Part shown: positions 1 to 8,172 of the stretch, one piece after another
Position numbering within the stretch: the stretch's first letter is position 1
Layout: every line of letters begins with the position of its first letter
DNA from: Planctomycetaceae bacterium UBA2972
GTDB lineage: Bacteria > Planctomycetota > Planctomycetia > Pirellulales > Pirellulaceae
DNA: 44,489 nt
Reading direction: 5' to 3'
Assembly (NCBI GenBank): GCA_002348315.1
Contig: DEAW01000031.1
Location: 1 to 44,489 of the forward strand
Translations under genes and position numbers: made by a program
The notes under the pieces: generated by a model
Seen by the model: only the letters and a program-made list of their open reading frames with translations
What the model was told of the DNA's origin: nothing
Databases searched by the model: none

Positions 1-279
1 ATTCACACCGCCACTGCTATCATCTACCGTCGTGCCTGTAAAACGCAGCACGTCACCTTCGTCAATGTTCACAGCAGAACCATCGCCGATTGCAACGGGC
101 GTCCCCGTACCGTCAGGAATGAAATCCAAGTCTGTAAGTGTAATATCCGTAGCTAATAATCGACGATCCTCCAGAGACTCTAGAAACATCGTCCGCTTAC
201 GACTCTTGATCATTTCCAGACTAGAAATGGCTGTCTTTTTTTTGCTTTTACGAAATCGATTCGAGATGAAATCAAACAT
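1..279 (-). CDS. N-terminal part of a large planctomycete secreted protein (LEDRRLLA tag)
   Basis: Ninety-three codons are open from an ATG at 279 down to base 1 with no stop, so the gene runs off the left edge. The start is basic (RKSKKKT, then KSRKRT) and leads into ESLEDRRLLA at about residues 34-43. This tag is widespread near the N terminus of very large surface or secreted proteins of planctomycetes and is thought to belong to their export signal. The following residues (DITLTDLDFIPDGTG...) are acidic and Thr/Gly-rich, as expected of an extracellular beta-rich protein. A second in-frame ATG at 213 (MIKSRKRTMFLESL) is an equally plausible start. Function beyond export is not visible. It is divergent from the gene at 554. 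Confidence 0.75.
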   Translation of the reverse strand, partial: MFDFISNRFRKSKKKTAISSLEMIKSRKRTMFLESLEDRRLLATDITLTDLDFIPDGTGTPVAIGDGSAVNIDEGDVLRFTGTTVDDSSGGVN

Positions 280-553
280 GCTGCTCTATCCAATATTTCA
301 GTCCAACACCACCATTTGGGGTATTTGGGGAGACTAGGTGTTTTATAATACCCGCGCAAAACAAAGGGAGGCAGGCATTTTTTAACCATCTAGTGGTTTT
401 TTTTGACCGCCAACTCGCTAGGCAGTTAGGCAGGCAGTTAACACACCTCCGGGTTAGAAAACTCGGTACTATATATAGACGCGTAATAATATAGATGCGT
501 AATATAGATACTTAGAAAGTAAAACAGCCCTACTAACCAAACCAGACATCGAC
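280..553. other. Divergent intergenic region with AT-rich short tandem repeats
   Basis: This 274-base stretch separates two divergent genes and should hold both promoters. It contains a small hairpin AACCA-TCTAG-TGGTT followed by eight T (384-405), and an imperfect tandem repeat of about 16 bases (ATATAGAYGCGTAAT at 473-487 and 489-503, with a partial third copy at 502-509). A GGCAG/TTAGG repeat lies at about 419-440. No credible coding sequence was seen. Confidence 0.5.
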
Positions 554-1903
554 ATGAACTCCCTCAATACCGACAAAACTCCGAAAACATCAACCCGTTC
601 AACACGCCGAAACTTCCTACAATCAAATACGGCTATATTGCTAGCAGCTACCTCCGGCACGGCATTCCACTGTAACGCTTCGGCCCAGCAGCCCGCCAAA
701 CCCAAAAGCCCAAACGAACGACTGCGAGTCGGATCGATTGGCGTCCGATACCAGGGCACGGTCATCACTGAAAAGGCTCGTCATTACGGTGACATTGTGG
801 CCTTTGCCGATGTCGACAGAAACGTCCGAGAACAAGCTCGTAGCAGTTTCGGAAGCACTCCACGCATCTACGAAAATTATGAAGATATGCTGGAGAAAGC
901 TAATCTCGACGTCGTCTTAATCGGAGCTCCAGACCACTGGCACGTGAAAATGGCTGCTGATGCGTGCAGAGCCGGCAAAGATGTCTATGTCGAAAAACCT
1001 CTCTCGCTAACAATCAACGAAGGAAAGTTCCTCCGGCAAGTCGTTCAGGAGACAGGTCAGGTCCTTCAGGTTGGTTCATGGCAACGCAGCGACTCGCGCT
1101 TTCGTCTCGCAATCGAGATGATCCGTGCCGGTCGTCTTGGCAAACTCACCCAGGTCGACGTCGTACTGGGCAAAAACGTTATCGGGGGCCCCTTCGAACA
1201 ATATAAAGTCCCCAAGACGTTTAACTGGCATCTATGGCAGGGGCAAACTCCGGACACTGCCTACATCCCGGAACGTGCTCATTACTATTTCCGCTGGTGG
1301 TACGAGTACTCGGGCGGGCAGATGACCGACTGGGGGGCTCATCATCTCGACATCGCCCAATGGGGCATCAACTCGTTACCCATTGAGATCAAGGGCACAG
1401 CCACCTATCCAGACGTTGGTTCCGATTCATACAATGTCTCCACTGACTATTCTGCGGAATACAAATACGCCAATGGAGTCACCATGACGGTTTCCGACAC
1501 AGGTCGAAACGGAATCATGTTCACTGGAACCGAGGGCCGGATATTTGTAAACCGCGGAACCATCAGCGGAACGCCCGTTGAAGAACTCGCTCAAAAACCA
1601 CTCGAACGTGATCAATGGACGGACTATGATTTTGACAATCACGACAGACCGTTACGTGCCGGGAAACTCGATGCCATCATTAACCACATGGGGAACTTCT
1701 TTGACTGTATTCAGGAACGCAAATCCCCAATCTCTGATGTTGAAAGCCAGCATCGCAGCGTAACAACCTGTCATCTCGGCAATATCGCACAGAGATTAGG
1801 ACGTCCCGTTCAATGGGATCCCGATACAGAGTCCTTCCCCAATGACGAAGAGGCAACGGCACTGATGAGCCGCGAACAACGCCAGGGATTTGAAGTAATC
1901 TAA
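554..1903 (+). CDS. Tat-exported Gfo/Idh/MocA family oxidoreductase
   Basis: The 449-residue protein starts with a twin-arginine signal (STRRNFLQS at about 16-24, then a hydrophobic stretch to about 45). The N-terminal Rossmann-like domain follows, with a degenerate glycine loop (GSIGVRYQG), the acidic turn AFADVD, and the family motif EKP at 147-149. The C-terminal half has the GGQMTDWGAHHLDIAQW segment that in this family lines the sugar/NAD active site. Members are NAD(P)-dependent sugar or cyclitol dehydrogenases; Tat-exported planctomycete versions are numerous and mostly uncharacterised. Substrate is not predictable. It is monocistronic and convergent with the esterase at 1931. Confidence 0.9.
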   Translation: MNSLNTDKTPKTSTRSTRRNFLQSNTAILLAATSGTAFHCNASAQQPAKPKSPNERLRVGSIGVRYQGTVITEKARHYGDIVAFADVDRNVREQARSSFGSTPRIYENYEDMLEKANLDVVLIGAPDHWHVKMAADACRAGKDVYVEKPLSLTINEGKFLRQVVQETGQVLQVGSWQRSDSRFRLAIEMIRAGRLGKLTQVDVVLGKNVIGGPFEQYKVPKTFNWHLWQGQTPDTAYIPERAHYYFRWWYEYSGGQMTDWGAHHLDIAQWGINSLPIEIKGTATYPDVGSDSYNVSTDYSAEYKYANGVTMTVSDTGRNGIMFTGTEGRIFVNRGTISGTPVEELAQKPLERDQWTDYDFDNHDRPLRAGKLDAIINHMGNFFDCIQERKSPISDVESQHRSVTTCHLGNIAQRLGRPVQWDPDTESFPNDEEATALMSREQRQGFEVI

Positions 1904-1930
1904 ACAGTCACAGAGAGATATGCCCTCGAG

Positions 1931-3844
1931 TTAATTAAACTTACTCAATAACTTTAGCGTCTTTAAATCAAAGTGACGCATCAATCCAAAGCAATAAGCC
2001 TCCGGAAACTGGTCATACGAGGCCGCAGGTGCGATCAGTTCGTCAAACGACCCTAATTCACCCTCAGTCACCACCTCTGCATACTGCCCTTTATCAGCAA
2101 GTACTACGGCACAACGCGCTGCCAAACTCATTCTGGGCCCGTAGGTAAACACACTGGCTGCATCCCAATCCAGAACTCGCTTAACCATCTTCACGACACT
2201 ATTAATCTGAGCAGCCTGCAATCCCAAAGTCCGTTCCCCCACGCAATGCAGAAACAGATTGTACTGATACAATCGCCCTGTCGGCTTATTCTGACCTATC
2301 ATGATCGGGTCGATTGCCAAAACACGATACCCATCGTCGGCTAACTTACATATCTCAGCCGTTCTCTGTACCGCTCCGTTATCAGCCAACAACACAGCCG
2401 TCCTGGTGGCGTTATCACGCTGCACAATGGTCGCCCCGATCGCCAACTCATCGCCTGTACTGATCTTTAAGTAACGCACCGTATAGTCACCAACCGCATT
2501 AGGACCGGTAAATCTATCTGCCGACGCACTCCAACCCGGATACCGAAGAGTCTGATGAAGTTGACCGCGAAGCTGATCCAAAGTCTTGTTCGTTACAAGC
2601 GGCAGTCCTTCGGCAAACTGCTGAGCCAAAGTATCAAAGTCCTCATTCCCATCCGGCAAGGCAATCGCCAATTGCTCGGCGGTGAGTATCTCTTGGTCGG
2701 CAACGGTCTCTACAATCTCTCGATCGCCAAACGGGAAGAAGTGCTTATTCAAAAAACGATATAGCTGCAAGCGATTATCAGCTCCGTAATTATGGTCTCC
2801 CGGATCCGAGTTTTCATAATATGCCAGTTTGTCCTTCACACCAGCCAGGTCATAAAACGGCACAATCGGGTCAAAGGTATTCCCTTTGACCGTGCTAGCC
2901 ACAAAACAGCAATTATCTTTTTGGTTGTAGATCATGAGCATCGGCCGAGGGACCATCAATGCGTTTAAGTGCGTATAGTCTCCAACGGTCACCAAATCCG
3001 TAGGCACTTGTTCAAGATCACCTATACTGCCCGGATGATCCAGTCGCTGCCCCAATGCACTATGACCAGCAACCGGCACGCACAGCTTCACTCGCGTATC
3101 CAACGAGCTAAGCAATATCGTCTGCCATCCGCCCCCGGACAAACCCGTCACTGCCAGCGAATCTTTGTCTACATTCGGGTGCTCCGAAAGCGCATCTAAG
3201 CCACACTGCATGGCACGATAAAACACGGATAAACCGGCGACCCCCTGAATATCCAGTTTGGCGAGATGATTATGGTGATAACCGCCGCTTCGCAGTTGGC
3301 CCATCCCGAGCCATTCAATATTCATAGCGACCATACCGAATTTTGCCTGTTGGATGCAGCGAAACTGTTTATCCTTATAAGCTTTCCCATCGGGCGAGTG
3401 TCCATTGACGTTGAGTACTGCCGGCACTCTTGTACCATCCAGCCCATCGGGGACATACACGAGAGCGGGGATCCACATCCCGGGAACGGCTTCGATCAGC
3501 ATACGTTCAATACGATATCCAAATTCCGTTTCGATCGAACCAAGCCGCCGCACGTTGGTACTCATCTTGCGCCACTGACGCGGAGTCCCTTTATACACCA
3601 CTTCATCCAGCACTTGTTTTCTAATCGCAGCAGCTTCCTGCGACCATTGTTCTGCTGAGTCAGGCAACTCCAGTTTCCTGATCCGGGGCCTTACAAAATC
3701 AATGAATTGAGCGTCCACTTCAGCGATCGGCATTAAAGTCTCGACCAAAGCCTGTTTTAATTCAGCACTTTGCTCATTCTGCCCCCAACAAACCACCCCC
3801 AGGTTTAGCATGGAAACCAACACCGCCAACTTCAACATTCGCAT
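1931..3844 (-). CDS. Secreted alpha/beta-hydrolase (acetyl-xylan-esterase / dienelactone-hydrolase-like)
   Basis: The protein has 637 residues with a Sec signal peptide (MRMLKLAVLV... to about Gln22). The hydrolase core shows an oxyanion region (VLNVNGHSPDGKAY), the nucleophile elbow GLSGGGW with Ser236, and likely acid Asp310 (YNQKDNC) and His351 (DPGDHNYG). This arrangement is typical of planctomycete secreted esterases related to acetyl xylan esterases and prolyl-oligopeptidase-fold hydrolases. A second, less conserved hydrolase-like region fills residues 400-637. It is the last gene of the 8023-1931 unit, 36 bases after the M81 peptidase. An ester on a polysaccharide is a plausible substrate, by inference. 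Confidence 0.8.
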   Translation of the reverse strand: MRMLKLAVLVSMLNLGVVCWGQNEQSAELKQALVETLMPIAEVDAQFIDFVRPRIRKLELPDSAEQWSQEAAAIRKQVLDEVVYKGTPRQWRKMSTNVRRLGSIETEFGYRIERMLIEAVPGMWIPALVYVPDGLDGTRVPAVLNVNGHSPDGKAYKDKQFRCIQQAKFGMVAMNIEWLGMGQLRSGGYHHNHLAKLDIQGVAGLSVFYRAMQCGLDALSEHPNVDKDSLAVTGLSGGGWQTILLSSLDTRVKLCVPVAGHSALGQRLDHPGSIGDLEQVPTDLVTVGDYTHLNALMVPRPMLMIYNQKDNCCFVASTVKGNTFDPIVPFYDLAGVKDKLAYYENSDPGDHNYGADNRLQLYRFLNKHFFPFGDREIVETVADQEILTAEQLAIALPDGNEDFDTLAQQFAEGLPLVTNKTLDQLRGQLHQTLRYPGWSASADRFTGPNAVGDYTVRYLKISTGDELAIGATIVQRDNATRTAVLLADNGAVQRTAEICKLADDGYRVLAIDPIMIGQNKPTGRLYQYNLFLHCVGERTLGLQAAQINSVVKMVKRVLDWDAASVFTYGPRMSLAARCAVVLADKGQYAEVVTEGELGSFDELIAPAASYDQFPEAYCFGLMRHFDLKTLKLLSKFN

Positions 3845-3880
3845 CTTAAAACACCTTACTAACTAATAGCCCATCAACGT

Positions 3881-5371
3881 TTACAGCCGGGCATCTAACT
3901 TCAATGGATAACAACGATCAGCTCTGGAATTATTGTATTCAAAACAGGAGAAATCCGGGCGATGCACGCCGGGCGTGTCAGCATCCAGAATACGTGCTGC
4001 ATGCGAACCAAAATCCGCTCGGAAATGCACAGCACTTTTAAGAACTAACAACGAAATACTGTCCAACTCGACCCCCACCGTCCTGAGCATATTACGATCA
4101 ATGCATTGCCGCCTCAACGACGTGACTACAACCCGGACACCATTGATGACCAGCAGTGCTGTCTTCCCCAGCGAATCCTTCAGCCCCTGCGCCATCGGAC
4201 CTCCAAAGACAAACTCGCCGTCACTCAGCCTCTCAACGAATGCATCCACTTCCAGCGTCTCTCCATGCAACTCATCTACTTTTCCGCCTAACGACAACTG
4301 CACCTGACCCCCTTCCCCTGCATCCCAGGCAGCATCCACCGCTTCGGGATCACAGAGCGTAGCAACCACGGCTCCCTCCAGCCCTTCTTTAATCAAAGCC
4401 TGCAATGCAACCGTGCCGTCACAGGGCGCTCCACCACCCGGGTTATCTGATCCATCTGCGAAGATTACCAAGCCCCCGGCCTCTTTACTTTGTTCGATCG
4501 CCGATTCAATCGTGACCAGTCTGGGCTGCAATTCTTCTTTTTGCCCCCACAACAATCGAGAAAACTCGTCGACCGCTGCTTCCGCTAACTGCTGATCTCC
4601 ATCGGCCACAGCCAACACGGTAACTCCCATGCATTCAATATCTGCAAAGGGAAATCCCATCGCCACGGTCGCCGTCAACATCCCTTCCCGGGACTCCAAT
4701 TGGTGCAACGCTGCGATCAGATCCACCATCGGCTCGCGCAATGTACACTGCATAGGGGGCATGGTTAGCAGAGGCAGTTGTCTGTATGCCATCGCAGGTT
4801 TCACATCTCCCTGAACGATACGCGACATCAGGACAATCGCTTCGTACCCTCTATCTCCCATATCAACGTGCGGATAGGTATCGTAACCGATAATAACATC
4901 CGCATACCCGGGAAGCTGAGGCGAAATATTCGCATGCAGATCGAGAGTGACGACAATCGGCAGATCAGCACCAACCGATTCCCGTACACGACGGACGATT
5001 TCGGCTTCTGCATCTTCATAATCTTCTGTCACCATGGCACCGTGAAGATCCAGTAGGATGCCATCTGCCGGCAAAGCAGCCTGCACGCGTGCTACCAATT
5101 CAGAAACAAGCGTTTCATACGTTTCACGTGTAACGATACCAGATGGATAAGCCCGCAGATTCAACACAGGCACTAACTCGATCCCTAATTCATCAGCACC
5201 TTTCAGGTAGCCACCATGAACGGTATTGGTCTCATGGAATCGCTCTCGAATCGATCCTGAATCCCCCAACCCTTCGCCAAAATGGCTATCACGCACGAAA
5301 TCCTCCAACTGCGTTGGTGAAACCGAAAAGGTGTTGGTTTCGTGTTGCAATCCCCCACTAACAATCCGCAT
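3881..5371 (-). CDS. M81 family metallopeptidase, MlrC-like
   Basis: The 496-residue protein matches the M81 (microcystinase C, MlrC) architecture: an N-terminal DUF1485 domain and a C-terminal MlrC domain. Likely metal ligands are His10 in GGLQHETNTFS, Asp108/His110 in LLDLHGAM and Asp144/His146 in VTLDLHANIS. The C-terminal half starts near FADGSDNPGGGAPCDGT. MlrC finishes degradation of linearised microcystin in Sphingomonas; most homologues act on other, unknown amide substrates, so a microcystin role is not implied. No signal peptide is seen, so it is probably cytosolic. Its ATG overlaps the EEP stop by one base (TGATG), implying translational coupling. Confidence 0.88.
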   Translation of the reverse strand: MRIVSGGLQHETNTFSVSPTQLEDFVRDSHFGEGLGDSGSIRERFHETNTVHGGYLKGADELGIELVPVLNLRAYPSGIVTRETYETLVSELVARVQAALPADGILLDLHGAMVTEDYEDAEAEIVRRVRESVGADLPIVVTLDLHANISPQLPGYADVIIGYDTYPHVDMGDRGYEAIVLMSRIVQGDVKPAMAYRQLPLLTMPPMQCTLREPMVDLIAALHQLESREGMLTATVAMGFPFADIECMGVTVLAVADGDQQLAEAAVDEFSRLLWGQKEELQPRLVTIESAIEQSKEAGGLVIFADGSDNPGGGAPCDGTVALQALIKEGLEGAVVATLCDPEAVDAAWDAGEGGQVQLSLGGKVDELHGETLEVDAFVERLSDGEFVFGGPMAQGLKDSLGKTALLVINGVRVVVTSLRRQCIDRNMLRTVGVELDSISLLVLKSAVHFRADFGSHAARILDADTPGVHRPDFSCFEYNNSRADRCYPLKLDARL

Positions 5372-6249
5372 CAGTTTTTACCTTCCCATTGAATCTGTAC
5401 AATCACTGGCAAGTGGTCTGATGGAAACCTGCCATTGACCTGTTTGTCGTCGATAACGTGCTTTCGTACGCTCGTGCCTTTCCGGGTGAACACATAATCA
5501 ATCCTACGTCCCGGCTCCACAGCCCGAAATCCACTCCAGGTTGAATCCGGTCCGACTCGCTGATCTGCCAGCTTATATGCATCCACGAGATCATTCGCAA
5601 CTTCCACCGCCTTAAAGGGAGCGGAACCGGGTAGGCAGTTAAAGTCACCTGTCAACAAAACCACGGGTGTCCCGAACTCTTTTCGCAATTTAGCTAAATA
5701 TTCGTGTATAACCGCAGCACTTTTCTTGCGAGCTTCCACGCCACGATGGTCATAGTGAGTATTTCCCAACAGCACTTTGGTATCCGACTTTTTGTGTCTT
5801 AGCACAGACAACGTGGCAATTCGGGGCAACGCGGCATCCCACCCTTTACTTCCCACTACCTCGGGCATCTCACTGAGCCAAATCGTTTGTGTCTTTAGCA
5901 GATCAAATTCCGACTTGCGAAAAAAGACCGGTGCATATTCTCCCTTTTCCTTTCCATCATCCCGACCAACGCCAACAAACTGATATTCCGGTAAGGCCTG
6001 TTGCAACCATACCAATTGATGATGCTTTACTTCCTGCAACCCACCAGCGTCGACCTGATGTTCTTTGAACATGGCAGCAACGTGTCGTGCTCGGAACTTC
6101 CAGTTATCAAAACCATCGGCTGGATTGTCAAAGCGAATATTAAATGACATCACGTTGAGCGGTTGATTCGCTGCTACGCCACACTTCGCAGAGACAAGCA
6201 AACAGCTGACTACCGCCAGGATCCCAAGACATCTACTCCTTACCGGCAT
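5371..6249 (-). CDS. Secreted endonuclease/exonuclease/phosphatase (EEP) family protein
   Basis: The protein has 292 residues with a signal peptide (MPVRSRCLGILAVVSCLLVS, cut near Ala27). EEP-fold catalytic motifs appear in order: Asn37 in MSFNIRF, Glu73 in GLQEV, NTHYDH, GDFN, and SDH with His279. The motif FNIRFDNPADGFDNW resembles secreted members often annotated as endonuclease or sphingomyelinase-like phosphodiesterases. The substrate (nucleic acid, phospholipid or sugar phosphate) cannot be decided. The start overlaps the end of the upstream LemA-like gene by 17 bases and the stop overlaps the M81 start, so all are probably co-translated. Confidence 0.88.
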   Translation of the reverse strand: MPVRSRCLGILAVVSCLLVSAKCGVAANQPLNVMSFNIRFDNPADGFDNWKFRARHVAAMFKEHQVDAGGLQEVKHHQLVWLQQALPEYQFVGVGRDDGKEKGEYAPVFFRKSEFDLLKTQTIWLSEMPEVVGSKGWDAALPRIATLSVLRHKKSDTKVLLGNTHYDHRGVEARKKSAAVIHEYLAKLRKEFGTPVVLLTGDFNCLPGSAPFKAVEVANDLVDAYKLADQRVGPDSTWSGFRAVEPGRRIDYVFTRKGTSVRKHVIDDKQVNGRFPSDHLPVIVQIQWEGKN

Positions 6250-8023
6250 CGCTCACAGCCTTTCTAAAGCGTTCCAACATGGATGCTTCATCCCAGGAGC
6301 CATCTGCAGTGGCCTCGGCGATGTCGTCCAAGGCCTGTAAAAAGCTACGAACAATATCTTTCCCTACCAGAGACGGTAAGCGATCAAGGCATGATTTTTC
6401 AGCAGCTTCCAGCCCGCCGGACTTAACCTGATCCAATGCCTGTTGTGCTTTCGTTCTTGCAACTCCGATATCGGAACTACCAGTGGCATCAGCAACAAAT
6501 TTCTCAAAAGCCGCATATTCATCCGCATCAATATTCCCGTCAGCAGACATCAGACAAACCAGAGCAAGAATCACGAGCTGTTCGTCTTCACCGATCAATT
6601 CCGGCGCTTTAATGACAGGCTCACCGGCAGCAGCTTTTTCTTTCTCCAGCAGACTCCCCACGTCAACCGGCTGAGTATGTTCAGCGGATACTTCATAATA
6701 TTTGGCAACAATATACCCCATCATGCGAGCGAACAGTACTTCCGGCACTCGCCGGATCCGCTCGTTATAGTTCCCTGCCCCTTCGTTATAAAAAGTTCTG
6801 GCAATCGCAAGCCGCTCTTCACATTCGGTGAGATGTTTATGCAATTCAATTAGCTGCGTATCCGCCTTGAGTTTAGGATAGGCTTCCCTCAAAGCAAACA
6901 TCTGGTTGATAACTTGATTTTGGGCGGTTGTCACCTGATCGGTTGAAGACACCTGCTGATCAGTGGGAGCTTCTCCCTGAGTGTATTTTCCGCTGCGAGC
7001 CGCTATGACTAACTGATGCGTTTCCTTTTCATGCTTTAGATAAGACTTACAGATCCCCACCAGATTCCCAATCAAATCATACCGTCGCTTTAATTGGATA
7101 TCGATCAGGCTCCAGGCACGCGCGAGACGTACTTTGGTGGAAACGAGTCCGTTAAAAACATAAATCACATAAATCAGTGTCGTCAGCACAAGGCCACCCA
7201 CCCCGGCCGGGATCATCCAATACCAAATATCGTCGTACCGACGATCACCAATCAGGCATCCGATCGATACTGGCGTGAGCGCCGCTCCAACAACCACTCC
7301 TAACCAACCTCCACGCACCATCCAGCCATAGCGACTCACGAGCTGCTCTTCGGACTTGACGGTGATCATAAAGATGTCGTCTTCTTTGGCAATCTCCACT
7401 TTAGCCGCATCTTCGGCAATCCGTGCCGAACCTAACATATACAACAAATCGTCCTGAACGATTGCCCGTTCTTTGAATCGTCGGCGATAATTGGAACCTC
7501 TCACAGCATAAGCGGGGCCCTTTTCGTAATAGAGACCGTCGCCTGGCGTACTACGCGACTCAAATACGATATTGCCTTCCATTTCAGCATCTGTAGGTAT
7601 CACACGGACGGCCCCCGTTTCATCGACCAAATCGAAGGGGACTCGATTGCTCCCGGATGCTACGGTTTCCCAACCAGATTCGGTACGTGTCTTGGTACGC
7701 CCTTCACTGTCGGTATAGGTAGTTGTCCGAGTGTAATGTTCCTCAATCGTGTAGGAATACCAACAGCAATTCTGTTCGGATAGGTACCCTCTGAGATTGG
7801 CAATCAGGTCAGCGTTTCCCTTAACTTCATTCAGACCAACAAAAATCCCTTTCACCACGGACGTAGGTGTATCCTCGATGAGACGCTTTCGTTTGGTGCC
7901 TCGCGCAAAAACAAATACACAAATCAAGCCAACAATCGGTGGAAGCACACCAGCGATAATTCGCATGGCCTCTTCGCCGTCTTCCTCCGCAAACAGCATG
8001 AAAACGTTTATTAATTCCTGCAT
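6233..8023 (-). CDS. GIDE-like / LemA / TerB-like multidomain membrane protein
   Basis: The 596-residue protein has a membrane segment at about 22-40. Residues about 60-225 resemble the GIDE (BAM, 'beside a membrane') domain of MUL1-type proteins: a YSYTIEEHY strand, VPFDLVDETGAVRVIP, and a late RRRFKERAIVQDDLLYMLG. Two further membrane segments follow (about 240-258 and 267-290). Then comes a LemA domain from about 293 (VRLARAWSLIDIQLKRRYDL, later VPEVLFARMMGY). The C terminus (about 475-590, LVCLMSADGNIDADEYAAF) looks like a TerB-type helical acidic domain. LemA and TerB domains are linked to membrane stress, but no biochemical role can be assigned. It is the first gene of the 8023-1931 unit. 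Confidence 0.8.
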   Translation of the reverse strand: MQELINVFMLFAEEDGEEAMRIIAGVLPPIVGLICVFVFARGTKRKRLIEDTPTSVVKGIFVGLNEVKGNADLIANLRGYLSEQNCCWYSYTIEEHYTRTTTYTDSEGRTKTRTESGWETVASGSNRVPFDLVDETGAVRVIPTDAEMEGNIVFESRSTPGDGLYYEKGPAYAVRGSNYRRRFKERAIVQDDLLYMLGSARIAEDAAKVEIAKEDDIFMITVKSEEQLVSRYGWMVRGGWLGVVVGAALTPVSIGCLIGDRRYDDIWYWMIPAGVGGLVLTTLIYVIYVFNGLVSTKVRLARAWSLIDIQLKRRYDLIGNLVGICKSYLKHEKETHQLVIAARSGKYTQGEAPTDQQVSSTDQVTTAQNQVINQMFALREAYPKLKADTQLIELHKHLTECEERLAIARTFYNEGAGNYNERIRRVPEVLFARMMGYIVAKYYEVSAEHTQPVDVGSLLEKEKAAAGEPVIKAPELIGEDEQLVILALVCLMSADGNIDADEYAAFEKFVADATGSSDIGVARTKAQQALDQVKSGGLEAAEKSCLDRLPSLVGKDIVRSFLQALDDIAEATADGSWDEASMLERFRKAVSDAGKE

Positions 8024-8102
8024 ACTTTCTCCTAAACACCTAAAAGCACTGACATCTTAAGTTTACAAAACCTGCGATCATTCCACAGCAATAGAATAAC
8101 TC

Positions 8103-8132
8103 TTGCCATAACTTCTCTTTAGCCCGTAAAAT
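8103..8132 (+). promoter_or_regulatory. Candidate sigma-70-type promoter for the 8173 gene
   Basis: A TTGCCA hexamer at 8103-8108 and a TAAAAT hexamer at 8127-8132 are separated by 18 bases, each matching five of six consensus positions. They lie about 40 bases before the ATG at 8173. The lower-coordinate side of the same 149-base region must also hold the divergent promoter for the gene ending its 5' side at 8023. Confidence 0.35.
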
Positions 8133-8172
8133 TCTTAGATATCGTCTCATCCTTTCTTCGGAATAGTCCACG

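Noticed and set aside
32..337. 101-residue open frame on the plus strand
   Set aside because: Opposite to the LEDRRLLA-tagged gene, which has a recognisable tag and codon pattern.
384..405. Hairpin AACCA-TCTAG-TGGTT followed by T8 as a terminator
   Set aside because: Only five base pairs and no rightward gene upstream within the window; it lies in a divergent promoter region.
3881..5371. Microcystin-degradation cluster (mlr) because of the MlrC-like gene
   Set aside because: No mlrA, mlrB or mlrD in the neighbourhood; M81 proteins are widespread without microcystin activity.
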